Below, one piece after another: positions 21,075 to 31,752 of a DNA stretch of 63,284 nt. The position numbers were made by a program, and so were the translations under genes. The DNA is from Pseudaminobacter salicylatoxidans (lineage in GTDB: Bacteria > Pseudomonadota > Alphaproteobacteria > Rhizobiales > Rhizobiaceae): positions 1-63,284 of the forward strand of contig NZ_QGGG01000022.1 of NCBI RefSeq assembly GCF_003148475.1. Direction: 5' to 3'. Every line of letters begins with the position of its first letter. Positions within the stretch are counted from its first letter, which is position 1. The notes under the pieces were generated by a model. That model was not told where the DNA came from. It ran no database searches and saw nothing but the letters and a program-made list of their open reading frames with translations.

Positions 21075-22136
21075 TCACAACCAGTCGATCCAGCGGCCGT
21101 GATAGTCGCATCTGGCGAGATGCCGCGTCTCGCCATCAGGCCACAGAGTCAGGCTGAGGGTTGCATGAGGATCGCTGGTGGCGAGCGGCTCCATGCGCAG
21201 CCAGGCGATAGGCGCATCGGCCGTCGCATTCCGTCCGGCCATTTCGAGCACCCCGGAAATGTCCGCACGCGTCGTCTGCGGCATATATTGCCACATGATC
21301 GAATGAAACAGCACGAAGGCCGCGCCGGGCTGGCGTGACGCCAGACGCGTGCGCACGAACCCGGCGGCGTCGACCTGCTCCAGCGAGAAAGGCACGCCTG
21401 CCGCCAGCCCGATTGCGGCATCGAGCCTTTCGAGCCGCAATGCCTGATCCGCCCAGATGTAGGAGCGCAGGCGCAGCCTGTCGGCCGGATTGCCGATATC
21501 GACCGGGGCGATGTCGCAGCCATGGCGGCCGGTCACGACCAGATCGCCGTCCAGCTTCGGCAGCTTGCCGCGCAGTTCCGGCGCAAGCCGCACCGGCGAA
21601 CCTGCGTCACCCCATTCAGCCTCCCCATAGCGATAGTGGAAGCGATCGAACAGCAGGTTGAGCGCAGCGCTTGAGCCGATCTCGTGCAGCGCCAGCGGCA
21701 GGCCGGTTTCGCGCGCGACCGTCAGAAAACCTGGAAGCAGCATGCCCGACCGCGCGATCTCATTGGTCTGCGGCGCATTGACGAGAGCCGCAAGCAGCAC
21801 GGCGTCATGGCGGGCGATGGCATCGGCAAGGATGGCGCGAAGAGTTTCGTCGTCGATCCGGTTTGGCGGATAGATGTTCGCGAGGCGGCGGTCGGAACCG
21901 GACAGGACGAGTGCGTGCAGGCCGCCGCACAGGCGCAGCGCCAAGGCGTCGTCGCGCGGATCGCCCTGCCAGTCGAGTATGCGGCGGCCCGTCCCGGTCG
22001 CGCGGTCAAGCAACCTGGCAAGGGCGCGGCACAGCCTTGCGGTGAAGGACGAGCCGAGCGTGTCGCAGGCCTTCGCCTGCGCCTCGAAATGGGCGCGGAC
22101 GGCCGGAGCATCGTCGGAGAGGAAAAATTCGCTCAT
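21075..22136 (-). CDS. DUF2332 domain-containing protein
   Basis: 353 aa soluble protein spanning the whole DUF2332 family length. Recognisable blocks are QTNEIARSGML, LHEIGSSAALNLLFDRFHYRYG and FHSIMWQYMP. The glycine-poor LHEIGSSAALNL block is somewhat methyltransferase-like, but no function is established. It lies 36 bp after ccmG in the same direction and may be read with the ccm genes. Confidence 0.82.
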   Translation of the reverse strand: MSEFFLSDDAPAVRAHFEAQAKACDTLGSSFTARLCRALARLLDRATGTGRRILDWQGDPRDDALALRLCGGLHALVLSGSDRRLANIYPPNRIDDETLRAILADAIARHDAVLLAALVNAPQTNEIARSGMLLPGFLTVARETGLPLALHEIGSSAALNLLFDRFHYRYGEAEWGDAGSPVRLAPELRGKLPKLDGDLVVTGRHGCDIAPVDIGNPADRLRLRSYIWADQALRLERLDAAIGLAAGVPFSLEQVDAAGFVRTRLASRQPGAAFVLFHSIMWQYMPQTTRADISGVLEMAGRNATADAPIAWLRMEPLATSDPHATLSLTLWPDGETRHLARCDYHGRWIDWL

Positions 22137-22172
22137 TGCAATGCTCCGGGATTCGGCTGGTATTTTTCGGGG

Positions 22173-22757
22173 CTATGAGGTCGGAGCCGCGAGCGCCTTT
22201 TCCACTTCCGGCAGCAGCACGCTGCGCGCCGATTCCGGCGAGAGCGGGCCGACATGCTTGTAGGCGATCTTGCCGTCGCGGCCGATGACGAAGGTTTCCG
22301 GCACGCCGTAGACGCCCCAGTCGATCGCGGCGCGGCCGTTCTCGTCAACGCCGACGGCGTGGTAGGGATTGCCGAGATCGCCGAGGAAGCGGCGGGCGTT
22401 TTCGGGCTTGTCCTTGTAGTTCAGCCCGACGATGTCGAAGCGCTTGTCCTGCGACAGCGCCATGAAGACGGGATGTTCCTCGCGGCACGGCGCGCACCAG
22501 GAAGCGAACACGTTGACCAGCGTGACCTTGCCGGCAAAATTCGCCGAATCGATGCCCGGCAGCGAAATGCCTTCCAGCGGCGGCAGCTTCGTTTCCGGCG
22601 CCGTATGGCCGATGAGAGCCGAGGGAATGGCCGAAACGTCGCGACCTGACATGAGCTGCGTCAGGAAAATGCCGGCCAGCACCAGAAAGATCACCAGCGG
22701 CAACAAAAGGAGAAGCCGGCGGCGGGGCGGCTTCGGCTCCTGGGTTTCGACGCTCAT
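22173..22757 (-). CDS. ccmG: Thiol:disulfide interchange protein CcmG (DsbE)
   Basis: 194 aa. One N-terminal membrane anchor (about 14-36) is followed by a periplasmic thioredoxin domain with WCAPC (Cys88 and Cys91), the acidic residues after it, and GVYGVPETFVI with the cis-Pro. It keeps apocytochrome c heme-binding cysteines reduced. Its ATG overlaps the ccmD stop (ATGA), so the pair is coupled. Confidence 0.94.
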   Translation of the reverse strand: MSVETQEPKPPRRRLLLLLPLVIFLVLAGIFLTQLMSGRDVSAIPSALIGHTAPETKLPPLEGISLPGIDSANFAGKVTLVNVFASWCAPCREEHPVFMALSQDKRFDIVGLNYKDKPENARRFLGDLGNPYHAVGVDENGRAAIDWGVYGVPETFVIGRDGKIAYKHVGPLSPESARSVLLPEVEKALAAPTS

Positions 22758-22924
22758 GCGGCAGCCCCCCTGCGGTCGGAGCGGCGGCGCGCGCCGCTGG
22801 CTTCCAGTTCGGCCAGCTCGCGCCGGCGTGCGCGCTGGTCGAGCAGAATCCACCCCACGAGCGCGGCAAGCACCAGCGCCGACACGCTGTAGGCAGCCAG
22901 AACGTAAAGCGCATGAACGGTCAT
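22754..22924 (-). CDS. ccmD: Heme exporter protein CcmD
   Basis: 56 aa. A single membrane helix (MTVHALYVLAAYSVSALVLA onward) precedes a basic tail RRRELAELEASGARRR. In the known system CcmD sits in the membrane with CcmABC and helps release holo-CcmE. AGGAG lies six bases before the ATG. The gene that should precede it, ccmC, is absent; instead a repeat copy and a DUF411 gene lie upstream. Confidence 0.88.
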   Translation of the reverse strand: MTVHALYVLAAYSVSALVLAALVGWILLDQRARRRELAELEASGARRRSDRRGAAA

Positions 22925-23002
22925 GAAAATCTCCTGCGCGGCGCGGCAAAGCCGGTATCCGTCATGCGGTGGAAAGTCGCCTGTTTCATGGCCGTTACAT
23001 AT

Positions 23003-23114
23003 AGCATGTCGCAGCCAAGTGAAATCACTTGGCGTCGCACACATGCGGCAAAATCAATCAGATAGACCATGATGTCGTCCGAAACCGCTTCACGCTTTTC
23101 AGCATCACGGTCTA
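23003..23114 (-). repeat. Mosaic palindromic repeat, copy 2
   Basis: The reverse complement of this stretch matches 13288-13400 at 99 of 112 positions. All 13 differences are transitions. The second palindrome is perfect here (GCCAAGTGA / TCACTTGGC), and one base pair of the first palindrome changes from C-G in copy 1 to T-A in copy 2, which preserves pairing. It sits in the place where ccmC would be expected. Confidence 0.8.
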
Positions 23115-23188
23115 ACCGCGTCCATGCGGTCGTGCAATCGATCCGCGCGATCGGGGACCGACGATGAACGGATCGTGACCGCCAGCAC

Positions 23189-23647
23189 TCATCCGCCCGC
23201 GCGATAGTAGACGGATGGCTTGACCGACTGGTCGCGCGACACGGCGTAGACGTCATAGACCGCCCTGGGGTCGTTCCCCATTCCGAGCGATCCCTCCGGC
23301 ATGCCGGGAACCGCGATGCCGGCGATGTCCGGCTTTTCGGAGAGCAGCTTGCCCATGGCCTCGAGCGGCACATGACCTTCGAGGAAATAACCGTCTATCG
23401 CCGCGACATGGCAGCCTTCCATGCCCGCAGGCACGCCAGCCATCTTCCTGACCTGCGACAGATCCTCCAGATCCATCGACTTGACCTCGTAGCCGGCCTT
23501 TTCCACGGCCTGCGCCCACAGCTCGCAGCAGCCACACCAGGGCGTCTTGTAGACCATGACTGTCCCGTTCGCCTCCCCGGCCACGGCAACCAATGGCGAC
23601 CCAAGCAGCAGCGCGCCGGCCAGCAATGCTTTTCGGATGGAAGTCAT
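23189..23647 (-). CDS. DUF411 domain-containing exported metal-binding protein
   Basis: 152 aa. A signal peptide (residues 1-23, ending VAVAG) precedes the domain. The Cys-rich motif PWCGCCELWAQ (Cys38, Cys40, Cys41) is followed by GCHVAAIDGYFLEGHVP, where Cys and His could complete a metal site. DUF411 proteins occur with copper genes and are thought to bind metal in the periplasm. Here the gene lies between ccmB and ccmD, in the position ccmC normally takes. A role in copper or thiol handling during cytochrome c assembly is only an inference. Confidence 0.85.
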   Translation of the reverse strand: MTSIRKALLAGALLLGSPLVAVAGEANGTVMVYKTPWCGCCELWAQAVEKAGYEVKSMDLEDLSQVRKMAGVPAGMEGCHVAAIDGYFLEGHVPLEAMGKLLSEKPDIAGIAVPGMPEGSLGMGNDPRAVYDVYAVSRDQSVKPSVYYRAGG

Positions 23648-23772
23648 GGTCGCGGTCTCCTTGTCACGGCATGAAATGCGTCGCCCATGCTACCGGACGC
23701 TGCCCGGCATTGCAGCGGTCACGTCCGGGTGAAATTGCCGCACACTGCCCGCCGGGGGACCGGATCGGGGAT

Positions 23773-24438
23773 TTAATCCGTTCCATGGCGCAGCGCCAGG
23801 GCCGCGGCCACGGGCCCGATCACCGCGAGGAACAGGCTCAGCGCGCACAGGATGAGGAAGGGTTGCAGGAACGGATTCGGCGAATTCACCGCGCCATAGC
23901 TTGCCGAAACGCCGAAGATCAGCACCGGGATCACCAGCGGCAGCACCAGCACCGAAACCAGCAGGCCGCCACGCGGCAACGCCACCGCAACGGCGGCACC
24001 CGCCGCGCCGATAAAGGTGATGGCCGGCGTGCCGACCAGCAGCGTCAGCGCGGCAGCACCGATGCCGATCGGCTCCATGTTCATGAACAGGCCGAAGAGC
24101 GGGGCCGCCACCACCAGCGGCAGCACGCTGGCCGTCCAGTGCGCGAGGCATTTGACGAAGACGGTGGCAGCCAGCATGTGGCGGTCGTGGTTGAGCACGA
24201 TGAGGTCGAGCGAGCCGTCCTCGCGCTCGGCCTGGAACAGCCTGTCGAGGCCGAGCAGCGAGGCGAGCAGCGCGCCGATCCACAGGATGGCCGGGCCGAT
24301 GCGGGCAAGCAGGTTGAGATCCGGCCCGACGCCAAACGGTATGGTGGCGATGACGGCGAGGAAGAACAGCACGCCGACCAGCGCGCCGCCGCCAGCGCGG
24401 ATGCCAAGCCTGACATCGCGGATGTAGAGGGCCAGCAT
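23773..24438 (-). CDS. ccmB: Heme exporter protein CcmB
   Basis: 221 aa integral membrane protein with about six helices. The start at 24438 (MLALYIRDVRLGIRAGG) gives the usual length. Family blocks are FQAEREDGSLDLI and LPLVVAAPLFGL. It is the permease of the CcmAB ABC module. Between it and ccmA lie 115 bp holding a short piece of repeat-like DNA (CTGCGTTGCCCC) also found near 34350. Confidence 0.93.
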   Translation of the reverse strand: MLALYIRDVRLGIRAGGGALVGVLFFLAVIATIPFGVGPDLNLLARIGPAILWIGALLASLLGLDRLFQAEREDGSLDLIVLNHDRHMLAATVFVKCLAHWTASVLPLVVAAPLFGLFMNMEPIGIGAAALTLLVGTPAITFIGAAGAAVAVALPRGGLLVSVLVLPLVIPVLIFGVSASYGAVNSPNPFLQPFLILCALSLFLAVIGPVAAALALRHGTD

Positions 24439-24553
24439 CAGGCGATTTCTCCGGAAATGTGGCAGGCCCCGGCTGCGCGAGGAACGCACCCTGCGTTGCC
24501 CCCCTCTGGTGTAAAGGAACGCGCCATCTCGCTGTCGGCATGTGGTGAAAACG

Positions 24554-25162
24554 TCACTGATGTCCCTCCATGCGCAACTCCTGCACGCTCTCGAGCCCGA
24601 GCGGCAGGTGGGTGGCGGCGACGATGATGCCGCCCTCTTCCAGATGGGTGCGCATCAGTTCCGAAAAATGTGCTTCCGACCGCTTGTCGAGGCCCGAGGT
24701 CGGCTCATCGAGCAGCCAGACCGGCCGGTGGCTGACCAGCAGCTTGGCGATCGACACGCGCCGGCGTTGGCCGGTCGACAGGTAGCCGAAGGGAAGGTGG
24801 CCGATCGTTTCCAGCCCGACCGTTTCCAACGCCTCCATGACCGAAACCTGCGGTCGCCCGAAGAAGGACTGCCAGAAGCCGAGATTTTCCGAAACCGTCA
24901 GCGCCGTCTTCATCGCATTGTCGGGGCCGAGATAGTGACAGGCTGATTCGACGGACGGAAACTCCTCGCCGCCCCCTTCCAGCGAAAGCCGCCCCGCCGC
25001 ATGCGGCAAAAGGCCCCCCACCACCCGCAGCAGCGTGGATTTGCCCGCGCCGTTCGGGCCGGTGACGACCAGTGCTTCGCCCGCTCCCAGCGTGAAGCCG
25101 ATGCCGGAGAAGATGGTTTCCCCGCCACGGCGGCCTTCGATATTTTCGGCGGACAGCCGCAT
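24554..25162 (-). CDS. ccmA: Heme exporter ATP-binding protein CcmA
   Basis: 202 aa ABC ATPase. Walker A is GPNGAGKS near 35-42, the signature YLSTGQRRRVSIAKLL follows in the middle, and Walker B is VWLLDEPTSGLD. CcmA powers release of heme-loaded CcmE. It is the first gene of the minus-strand ccm group and is divergent from acnA; the 275-bp gap holds a candidate Irr box. Confidence 0.93.
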   Translation of the reverse strand: MRLSAENIEGRRGGETIFSGIGFTLGAGEALVVTGPNGAGKSTLLRVVGGLLPHAAGRLSLEGGGEEFPSVESACHYLGPDNAMKTALTVSENLGFWQSFFGRPQVSVMEALETVGLETIGHLPFGYLSTGQRRRVSIAKLLVSHRPVWLLDEPTSGLDKRSEAHFSELMRTHLEEGGIIVAATHLPLGLESVQELRMEGHQ

Positions 25163-25223
25163 CGGGTTCCTTTCGCAAACGTCCTGGGTGGTTATCGCGT
25201 TGCAGCAAATTTGCCTTTATCGC

Positions 25224-25240
25224 TCTAGAACTATTCTGAA
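25224..25240. promoter_or_regulatory. Candidate Irr (ICE) box between ccmA and acnA
   Basis: TCTAGAA-CTA-TTCTGAA matches the rhizobial ICE pattern TTTAGAA-N3-TTCTAAA with one change in each arm. Irr is the heme-responsive iron regulator of rhizobia, and acnA is a reported Irr target in Bradyrhizobium. The site is about 60 bases upstream of the ccmA ATG and about 200 upstream of the acnA start, so it could serve either or both. Confidence 0.55.
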
Positions 25241-25437
25241 AAATTCTCTATATGCCAGCCAACCACGCCAGCGGTCGGCATGGTATCAGAATTAGCGCCG
25301 AACCAGCGCGCGCGCCGCCTTGAACGGCCGGGTCGCAGGAAGCGGACAGCGGAAATGGCCGTACCCGCACCTTTGCGCGTGATTGCATGCACTGGCGTCC
25401 GTTTCCCCCATCGGCAACCGACAGTTAGGGATCGCAC

Positions 25438-28128
<2,691 letters not shown>

Positions 28129-28155
28129 TCCGCCTGCCGCCGCACACGTGAAACA

Positions 28156-28187
28156 AGCCGCCGGTGCCCACGCTCCGGCGGCTTTTT
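28156..28187 (+). terminator. Terminator of acnA
   Basis: AGCCGCCGG and CCGGCGGCT form a perfect 9-bp stem with a 10-base loop, followed by a T-run. It lies 28 bp after the acnA stop. Confidence 0.9.
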
Positions 28188-28370
28188 CGTGCCTTGTCCG
28201 CCTTTGGTACAAGGGCGCCCCCCAATCCGGTTCATTTCAGGCACATAACGCGATTATCACGCTGATCGCCCGTGTCTGTCACCGCAACGTGACTTCACCT
28301 TGAAGTCGCCATCTGCCTATTGTTTTGGCAAAGATAAGCCGGCGTCTCGCCGGCACCGGTTGGAACGGAT

Positions 28371-29168
28371 ATGAAATTGTATTTTGTCACTCGCCTGGCG
28401 GTGTTGGCGCTGGTGCTGCCGACGCTTGGTGCCGCTGCCAGCGCCCGCGACCTTGCACGCCCCGACGGCGTTATCGAACTTTTCACGAGCCAGGGCTGCA
28501 GCACCTGCCCGCCCGCCGACAAGCTGTTCGAGGAATTCGCCACCAAAGGCAATCTGGTGGCGCTGGCCTATCACGTCGACTACTGGGACTATCTGGGCTG
28601 GCGCGATACGCTGAGCAATCCCGACAGCACCGATCGTCAATATGCCTATTCGCGCGCCTTCGGCACCCGCTCGGTCTACACCCCGCAGGCGGTGATCAAT
28701 GGCCGCATCCACGTCAATGGCGCCAAGCGGGACGACATCGCCGATGCCTTCGACGAACTCAACAAGGCCGGCGAAGGCCTCAGTGTCGATGTCGCCATCC
28801 ATGAGACCGGCGACAGCATGATGATCGAGACCGGCGCAGCCGGCAAGGCGCCGGCGCGCAAGGCGCATGTGCTGCTGATCTTCTTTGCGCCGCCGCAGTC
28901 GGTGGGCATGAAGAAGGGCGAGAACGAAGGCCGCACCATCACCTACTGGAACGCGGTGACCAATGTGCAAACTGCCGGCGTGTGGCGCGGGGAGCCGGCA
29001 AAATACGAGATTCCCGATGGCAACATCCCGCCCGATGGCGGCTGCGCGGTGCTGTTGCAGGCCGTCGGCAAGGATGGCGCGCCCGGCCCCATTCTCGGCG
29101 CCGCGATCTACCGCAAGGCTGCCGCCGGGGACGAAACCTCGCTGCACGAGAACGCCGCCGCCCAGTGA
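28371..29168 (+). CDS. DUF1223 domain-containing exported protein
   Basis: 265 aa. A signal peptide (1-25, ending AAASA) precedes a thioredoxin-like fold with FTSQGCSTCPPAD (Cys43 and Cys46), followed by YHVDYWDYLGW and YTPQAVING, the latter resembling the cis-Pro region. DUF1223 proteins are periplasmic and probably redox-active, but no substrate is known. A 7-3-7 palindrome (GACTTCA-CCT-TGAAGTC, 28291-28307) lies 64 bp upstream of the ATG and could be an operator. Confidence 0.86.
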   Translation: MKLYFVTRLAVLALVLPTLGAAASARDLARPDGVIELFTSQGCSTCPPADKLFEEFATKGNLVALAYHVDYWDYLGWRDTLSNPDSTDRQYAYSRAFGTRSVYTPQAVINGRIHVNGAKRDDIADAFDELNKAGEGLSVDVAIHETGDSMMIETGAAGKAPARKAHVLLIFFAPPQSVGMKKGENEGRTITYWNAVTNVQTAGVWRGEPAKYEIPDGNIPPDGGCAVLLQAVGKDGAPGPILGAAIYRKAAAGDETSLHENAAAQ

Positions 29169-29208
29169 GCGGCGAAAGCTTCGTGCGGGAGATGTGGCGC
29201 GCGGATAG

Positions 29209-29357
29209 AAAAAACCGGCGCCTGTGACTGCTGGCACCGGTCAGTTGGTTTGGGATCGTCGCGCTCGGCTCCTCACAAGGAGGCCGAGGTTGGTTCGATC
29301 CGACGCAGACCCGTGGGCGGGGGGCTTGGGGTTTACAGGCCGGTGCCGGACCGAACC
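29209..29357 (-). ncRNA. Probable structured small RNA, family not recognised
   Basis: The minus strand ends with an intrinsic terminator (29214-29241: ACCGGTGCC pairing with GGCGCCGGT, then six T). Upstream are helix CTCGGC/GCCGAG (29264-29288) with a C-rich CCTCCTT facing its loop, and two competing pairings: GGTTCGGTCC with GGATCGAACC, or GGATCG with CGATCC. GGCACCGG near 29339 can also pair with CCGGTGCC of the terminator. No ORF is supported on either strand. The 5' end is not determined. It lies between DUF1223 and DUF2794, both on the other strand, so it would be an independent transcript. Confidence 0.5.
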
Positions 29358-29604
29358 GTCTCAGGCAACGATGACAAGTTCGTCTGACATTGGGGCGTGA
29401 TCGCGGATAAAAGGCGGCAGAAATGTGGCGGGGAATCACCATTGAAAACAAGGCGTGCCTGTTCGTGACCGTTTTGCCGCTCGGCGGTTGCCGTTTGCCG
29501 ACCCCGAGACCACCAGCAGTTGCATGAAGCGGTTGGCAGGGCTTGCAATTGAGGCGCGAAAGCGCGACCCTGTCTTTCATCGAACTGTCATGAGAGGCGC
29601 TTGG
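29358..29604. other. Gene-free stretch upstream of the DUF2794 gene
   Basis: No gene is supported here. An open frame can be drawn from 29455 into the DUF2794 gene, but the first 50 residues look unlike the family. The region should hold the promoter and leader of DUF2794 on the plus strand and the promoter of the minus-strand RNA; I see no convincing -35/-10 pair for either. Confidence 0.5.
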
Positions 29605-29994
29605 ATGAGCAATCGCGCAAATTCAGGGGAGGGTGGGGAGGAATCAGCAATATTGATCCCTCTTCAGGAAGCCAGACGTGAAAGACAGACGATGCCGGTT
29701 TGCTTCGACCGGCGCGAACTCGATCAGATCCTGAAAGTTTACGGCCGTATGGTCGCCGCCAATGAATGGCGCGACTACGCCATCGACCATCTCGCCGACC
29801 GGGCGGTTTTTTCGGTGTTCCGGCGGACCAGCGAAACCCCGCTTTACCAGATCGTCAAGGACCCGAAACTGGCGCGCAAGCAGGGCGCTTTCAGCGTCGT
29901 GGCGATGGGCGGCCTGATTCTCAAGCGCGGGCATGAGCTGGCGCGGGTGCTGGGCGTGTTCGACAACAAGCTGAAGCTGGTGCGCCAGGCCTGA
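29605..29994 (+). CDS. DUF2794 domain-containing protein
   Basis: 129 aa from ATG 29605 (MSNRANSGEGG). The domain fills most of it: FDRRELDQILKVYGRMVAANEWRDYAIDHL is a hallmark, followed by AVFSVFRRTSETPLYQIVK and GGLILKRGHELARVL. It is widespread and conserved in alphaproteobacteria with no assigned function. No signal peptide or membrane segment. A longer start at 29455 is possible but less likely. Confidence 0.85.
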   Translation: MSNRANSGEGGEESAILIPLQEARRERQTMPVCFDRRELDQILKVYGRMVAANEWRDYAIDHLADRAVFSVFRRTSETPLYQIVKDPKLARKQGAFSVVAMGGLILKRGHELARVLGVFDNKLKLVRQA

Positions 29995-30056
29995 GGCCGT
30001 CGCCACCGCGCATCGGCAGGCCGCGCGAGCGGCAGCAAAGCGCCTGTTCTGGCGAA

Positions 30057-30629
30057 CTACCTGCCCTTGGCCGCAAAATTGCGCTCCGGCAACGAGGCCG
30101 GATCAGGCGCGAGGCGATTGCCGCCATTCATCTCGAACTGCATGAACACCGTGTCCAGCCAGCGTCCGTGCTTGTAGCCCGATCCTTCGAGCACGCCGCT
30201 ATGGCGGAAGCCGGCCCGTTCGTGCAGCCTCACCGACGGGCTTTCGGGCGAACCATCGCCGATCACCGCCACCATCTGGCGAAAGCCGAGCGCCGTTGAT
30301 TCGGAAATCAGCCGTTCCAGCAGCCGGCGGCCGATGCCCTGCCCCTTCGCCGCCGGCGCCACATAGATCGAATTCTCGACCATGAAGCGATAGGCGGGAC
30401 GCGCCCGGAACGGACCCGCATAGGCATAGCCGACCACGCTCCCGTCGCGCTCCGCGACCAGATAGGGATAGGCGTCTTCGCGCAGGCCGGCGAAACGCGC
30501 GGCCATCTCCTCCCTTGTCGGAGGATCCAGTTCGTAGCTTGCGGCGCCGTGGATCACCGCGTCGGCATAGATGGCGGTGATGGCGTCGAGGTCTTCCGGC
30601 GTGGCGGCGCGGATGGTGGTACTGCTCAT
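30057..30629 (-). CDS. GNAT acetyltransferase, phosphinothricin/methionine sulfone N-acetyltransferase-like
   Basis: 190 aa. It begins IRAATPEDLDAITAIYADAV and has the acetyl-CoA loop AAKGQGIGRRLLERLI (near 93-108), then SVRLHERAGFRHSGVLEGSGYKHGRWLDTVFMQ, which is typical of the Pat/MnaT group that acetylates amino-group amino acid analogues such as phosphinothricin. The C-terminal 20 residues extend past the usual end. Single gene; the native substrate is unknown. Confidence 0.85.
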   Translation of the reverse strand: MSSTTIRAATPEDLDAITAIYADAVIHGAASYELDPPTREEMAARFAGLREDAYPYLVAERDGSVVGYAYAGPFRARPAYRFMVENSIYVAPAAKGQGIGRRLLERLISESTALGFRQMVAVIGDGSPESPSVRLHERAGFRHSGVLEGSGYKHGRWLDTVFMQFEMNGGNRLAPDPASLPERNFAAKGR

Positions 30630-30752
30630 TTTTTAGGCACCTTTGCTACATGCCTGAATTTAAGCAAAGAGTGCGGCAAAAGAAAAGGGCGGCCGCCTGG
30701 CCGCCCCGATCCTGTTCCGGTTTCGTGGCCCGCAAGCCACGCAATCCCGCCT

Positions 30753-31532
30753 TTATTCGCGGTTGCCCATGAACTGCAGCAGGAAGGTGAACAGGTTGAT
30801 GAAGTCGAGATAGAGCGTCAGCGCGCCCATGATGGCCTTGCGACCGGCGACCAGAACGTCGTCGCCCTCGAAATACATCTCCTTGATCTTCTGCGTGTCG
30901 TAGGCGGTGAGGCCTGCGAACACCAGAACGCCGATCGCCGAGATGGCGAACTGCAGCGCCGAGGACTGCAGGAAGATGTTGACCACCATGGCGATGATGA
31001 GGCCGAACACGCCCATCACCAGGAAGGTGCCCATGCCGGTGAGGTCACGACGGGTCGTGTAGCCCCACAGCGACAGCGCGCCGAAGGCGGTGGCGGTGAT
31101 GAAGAAGGTCTGCACGATGCTCTGCGCGGTGAAGACCAGGAAGATCGACGACAGCGACAGACCCATCAGGGCCGAGAACACCCAGAAAGCGGTCTGCGCG
31201 CCGGAAACCGTCATGGTGTGGACGCGTGCGCTCAGGAAGAACACGACACCGAGCGGCGCCAGCATGACCAGCCATTTCAGCGGCGAGCCGTAGAGCGCCA
31301 CGCCGGCGCTGGTCAGCATCTTGCCGTTGGCGAGCGTGGCGACGGCGGTCGCCGGATCGTTGGTGGTGGCCATCATCATCGTGGCCAGTGCGGCCACGCC
31401 AGTGATTGCGAGGCCAAGCGCCATCAGGTTGTAAACCTTGAGCATGTAGGCGCGCAGGCCCTCGTCGATCGCGCTGTCGGCGCGGGAACCCGCGGGCGCG
31501 ACGCGCGTCTGATAGTTGCGAAGGTCAGCCAT
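30753..31532 (-). CDS. Bax inhibitor-1/YccA family membrane protein (YbhL type)
   Basis: 259 aa with seven predicted membrane helices after a 40-residue cytoplasmic N-terminus. The C-terminal YDTQKIKEMYFEGDD and LYLDFINLFTFLLQFMGNR are family hallmarks. Homologues are proposed calcium-leak channels or regulators of membrane proteolysis. The start at 31532 has AGAGGAAA upstream. The leader upstream may be a ybhL RNA element. Confidence 0.92.
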   Translation of the reverse strand: MADLRNYQTRVAPAGSRADSAIDEGLRAYMLKVYNLMALGLAITGVAALATMMMATTNDPATAVATLANGKMLTSAGVALYGSPLKWLVMLAPLGVVFFLSARVHTMTVSGAQTAFWVFSALMGLSLSSIFLVFTAQSIVQTFFITATAFGALSLWGYTTRRDLTGMGTFLVMGVFGLIIAMVVNIFLQSSALQFAISAIGVLVFAGLTAYDTQKIKEMYFEGDDVLVAGRKAIMGALTLYLDFINLFTFLLQFMGNRE

Positions 31533-31632
31533 TGATTTCCTCTGTTGCTTCTGCCCCGTCGGGTGTCGGATTTCCTGCGAACCCAGGCGCCGCTGGCGGG
31601 ACTCCAGCATGCCTACGGCAAATATGATGATT
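31533..31632 (-). ncRNA. Candidate ybhL-type 5' leader RNA
   Basis: The about 100 bases before this YbhL-type gene include GGAGTCCCGCCAGCGGCG, GGGTTCGC and CCGACACCCGACGGGGCAG, then the ribosome-binding site. A conserved ybhL leader motif is known from Rfam in alphaproteobacteria upstream of this family; the composition looks right from memory, but I could not align it. Confidence 0.4.
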
Positions 31633-31752
31633 CTTTTGGGCAAGAACAAGACCCGTTACACGGTGCAATCCCTTGTGATTGCAGGGAATATCCCGAAATT
31701 CGACCCGATTGCGAAGATTTGATGCCCGCCAGCCCGGCCGCCGCCTTGCACG

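Noticed and set aside
29209-29357. Identity as 6S RNA, SRP RNA or tmRNA
   Set aside because: The closing-stem distance is too short for 6S, the conserved SRP loop and tmRNA ends are absent, and the gene neighbourhood (no zapA or smpB) does not fit.
29209-29357. Reading the same structure as a riboswitch
   Set aside because: The terminator points away from any gene on its strand; what follows is antisense to DUF1223. A stand-alone RNA fits better.
29455-29604. N-terminal extension of the DUF2794 protein
   Set aside because: The 50 extra residues do not resemble the family and no ribosome-binding site was seen at 29455.
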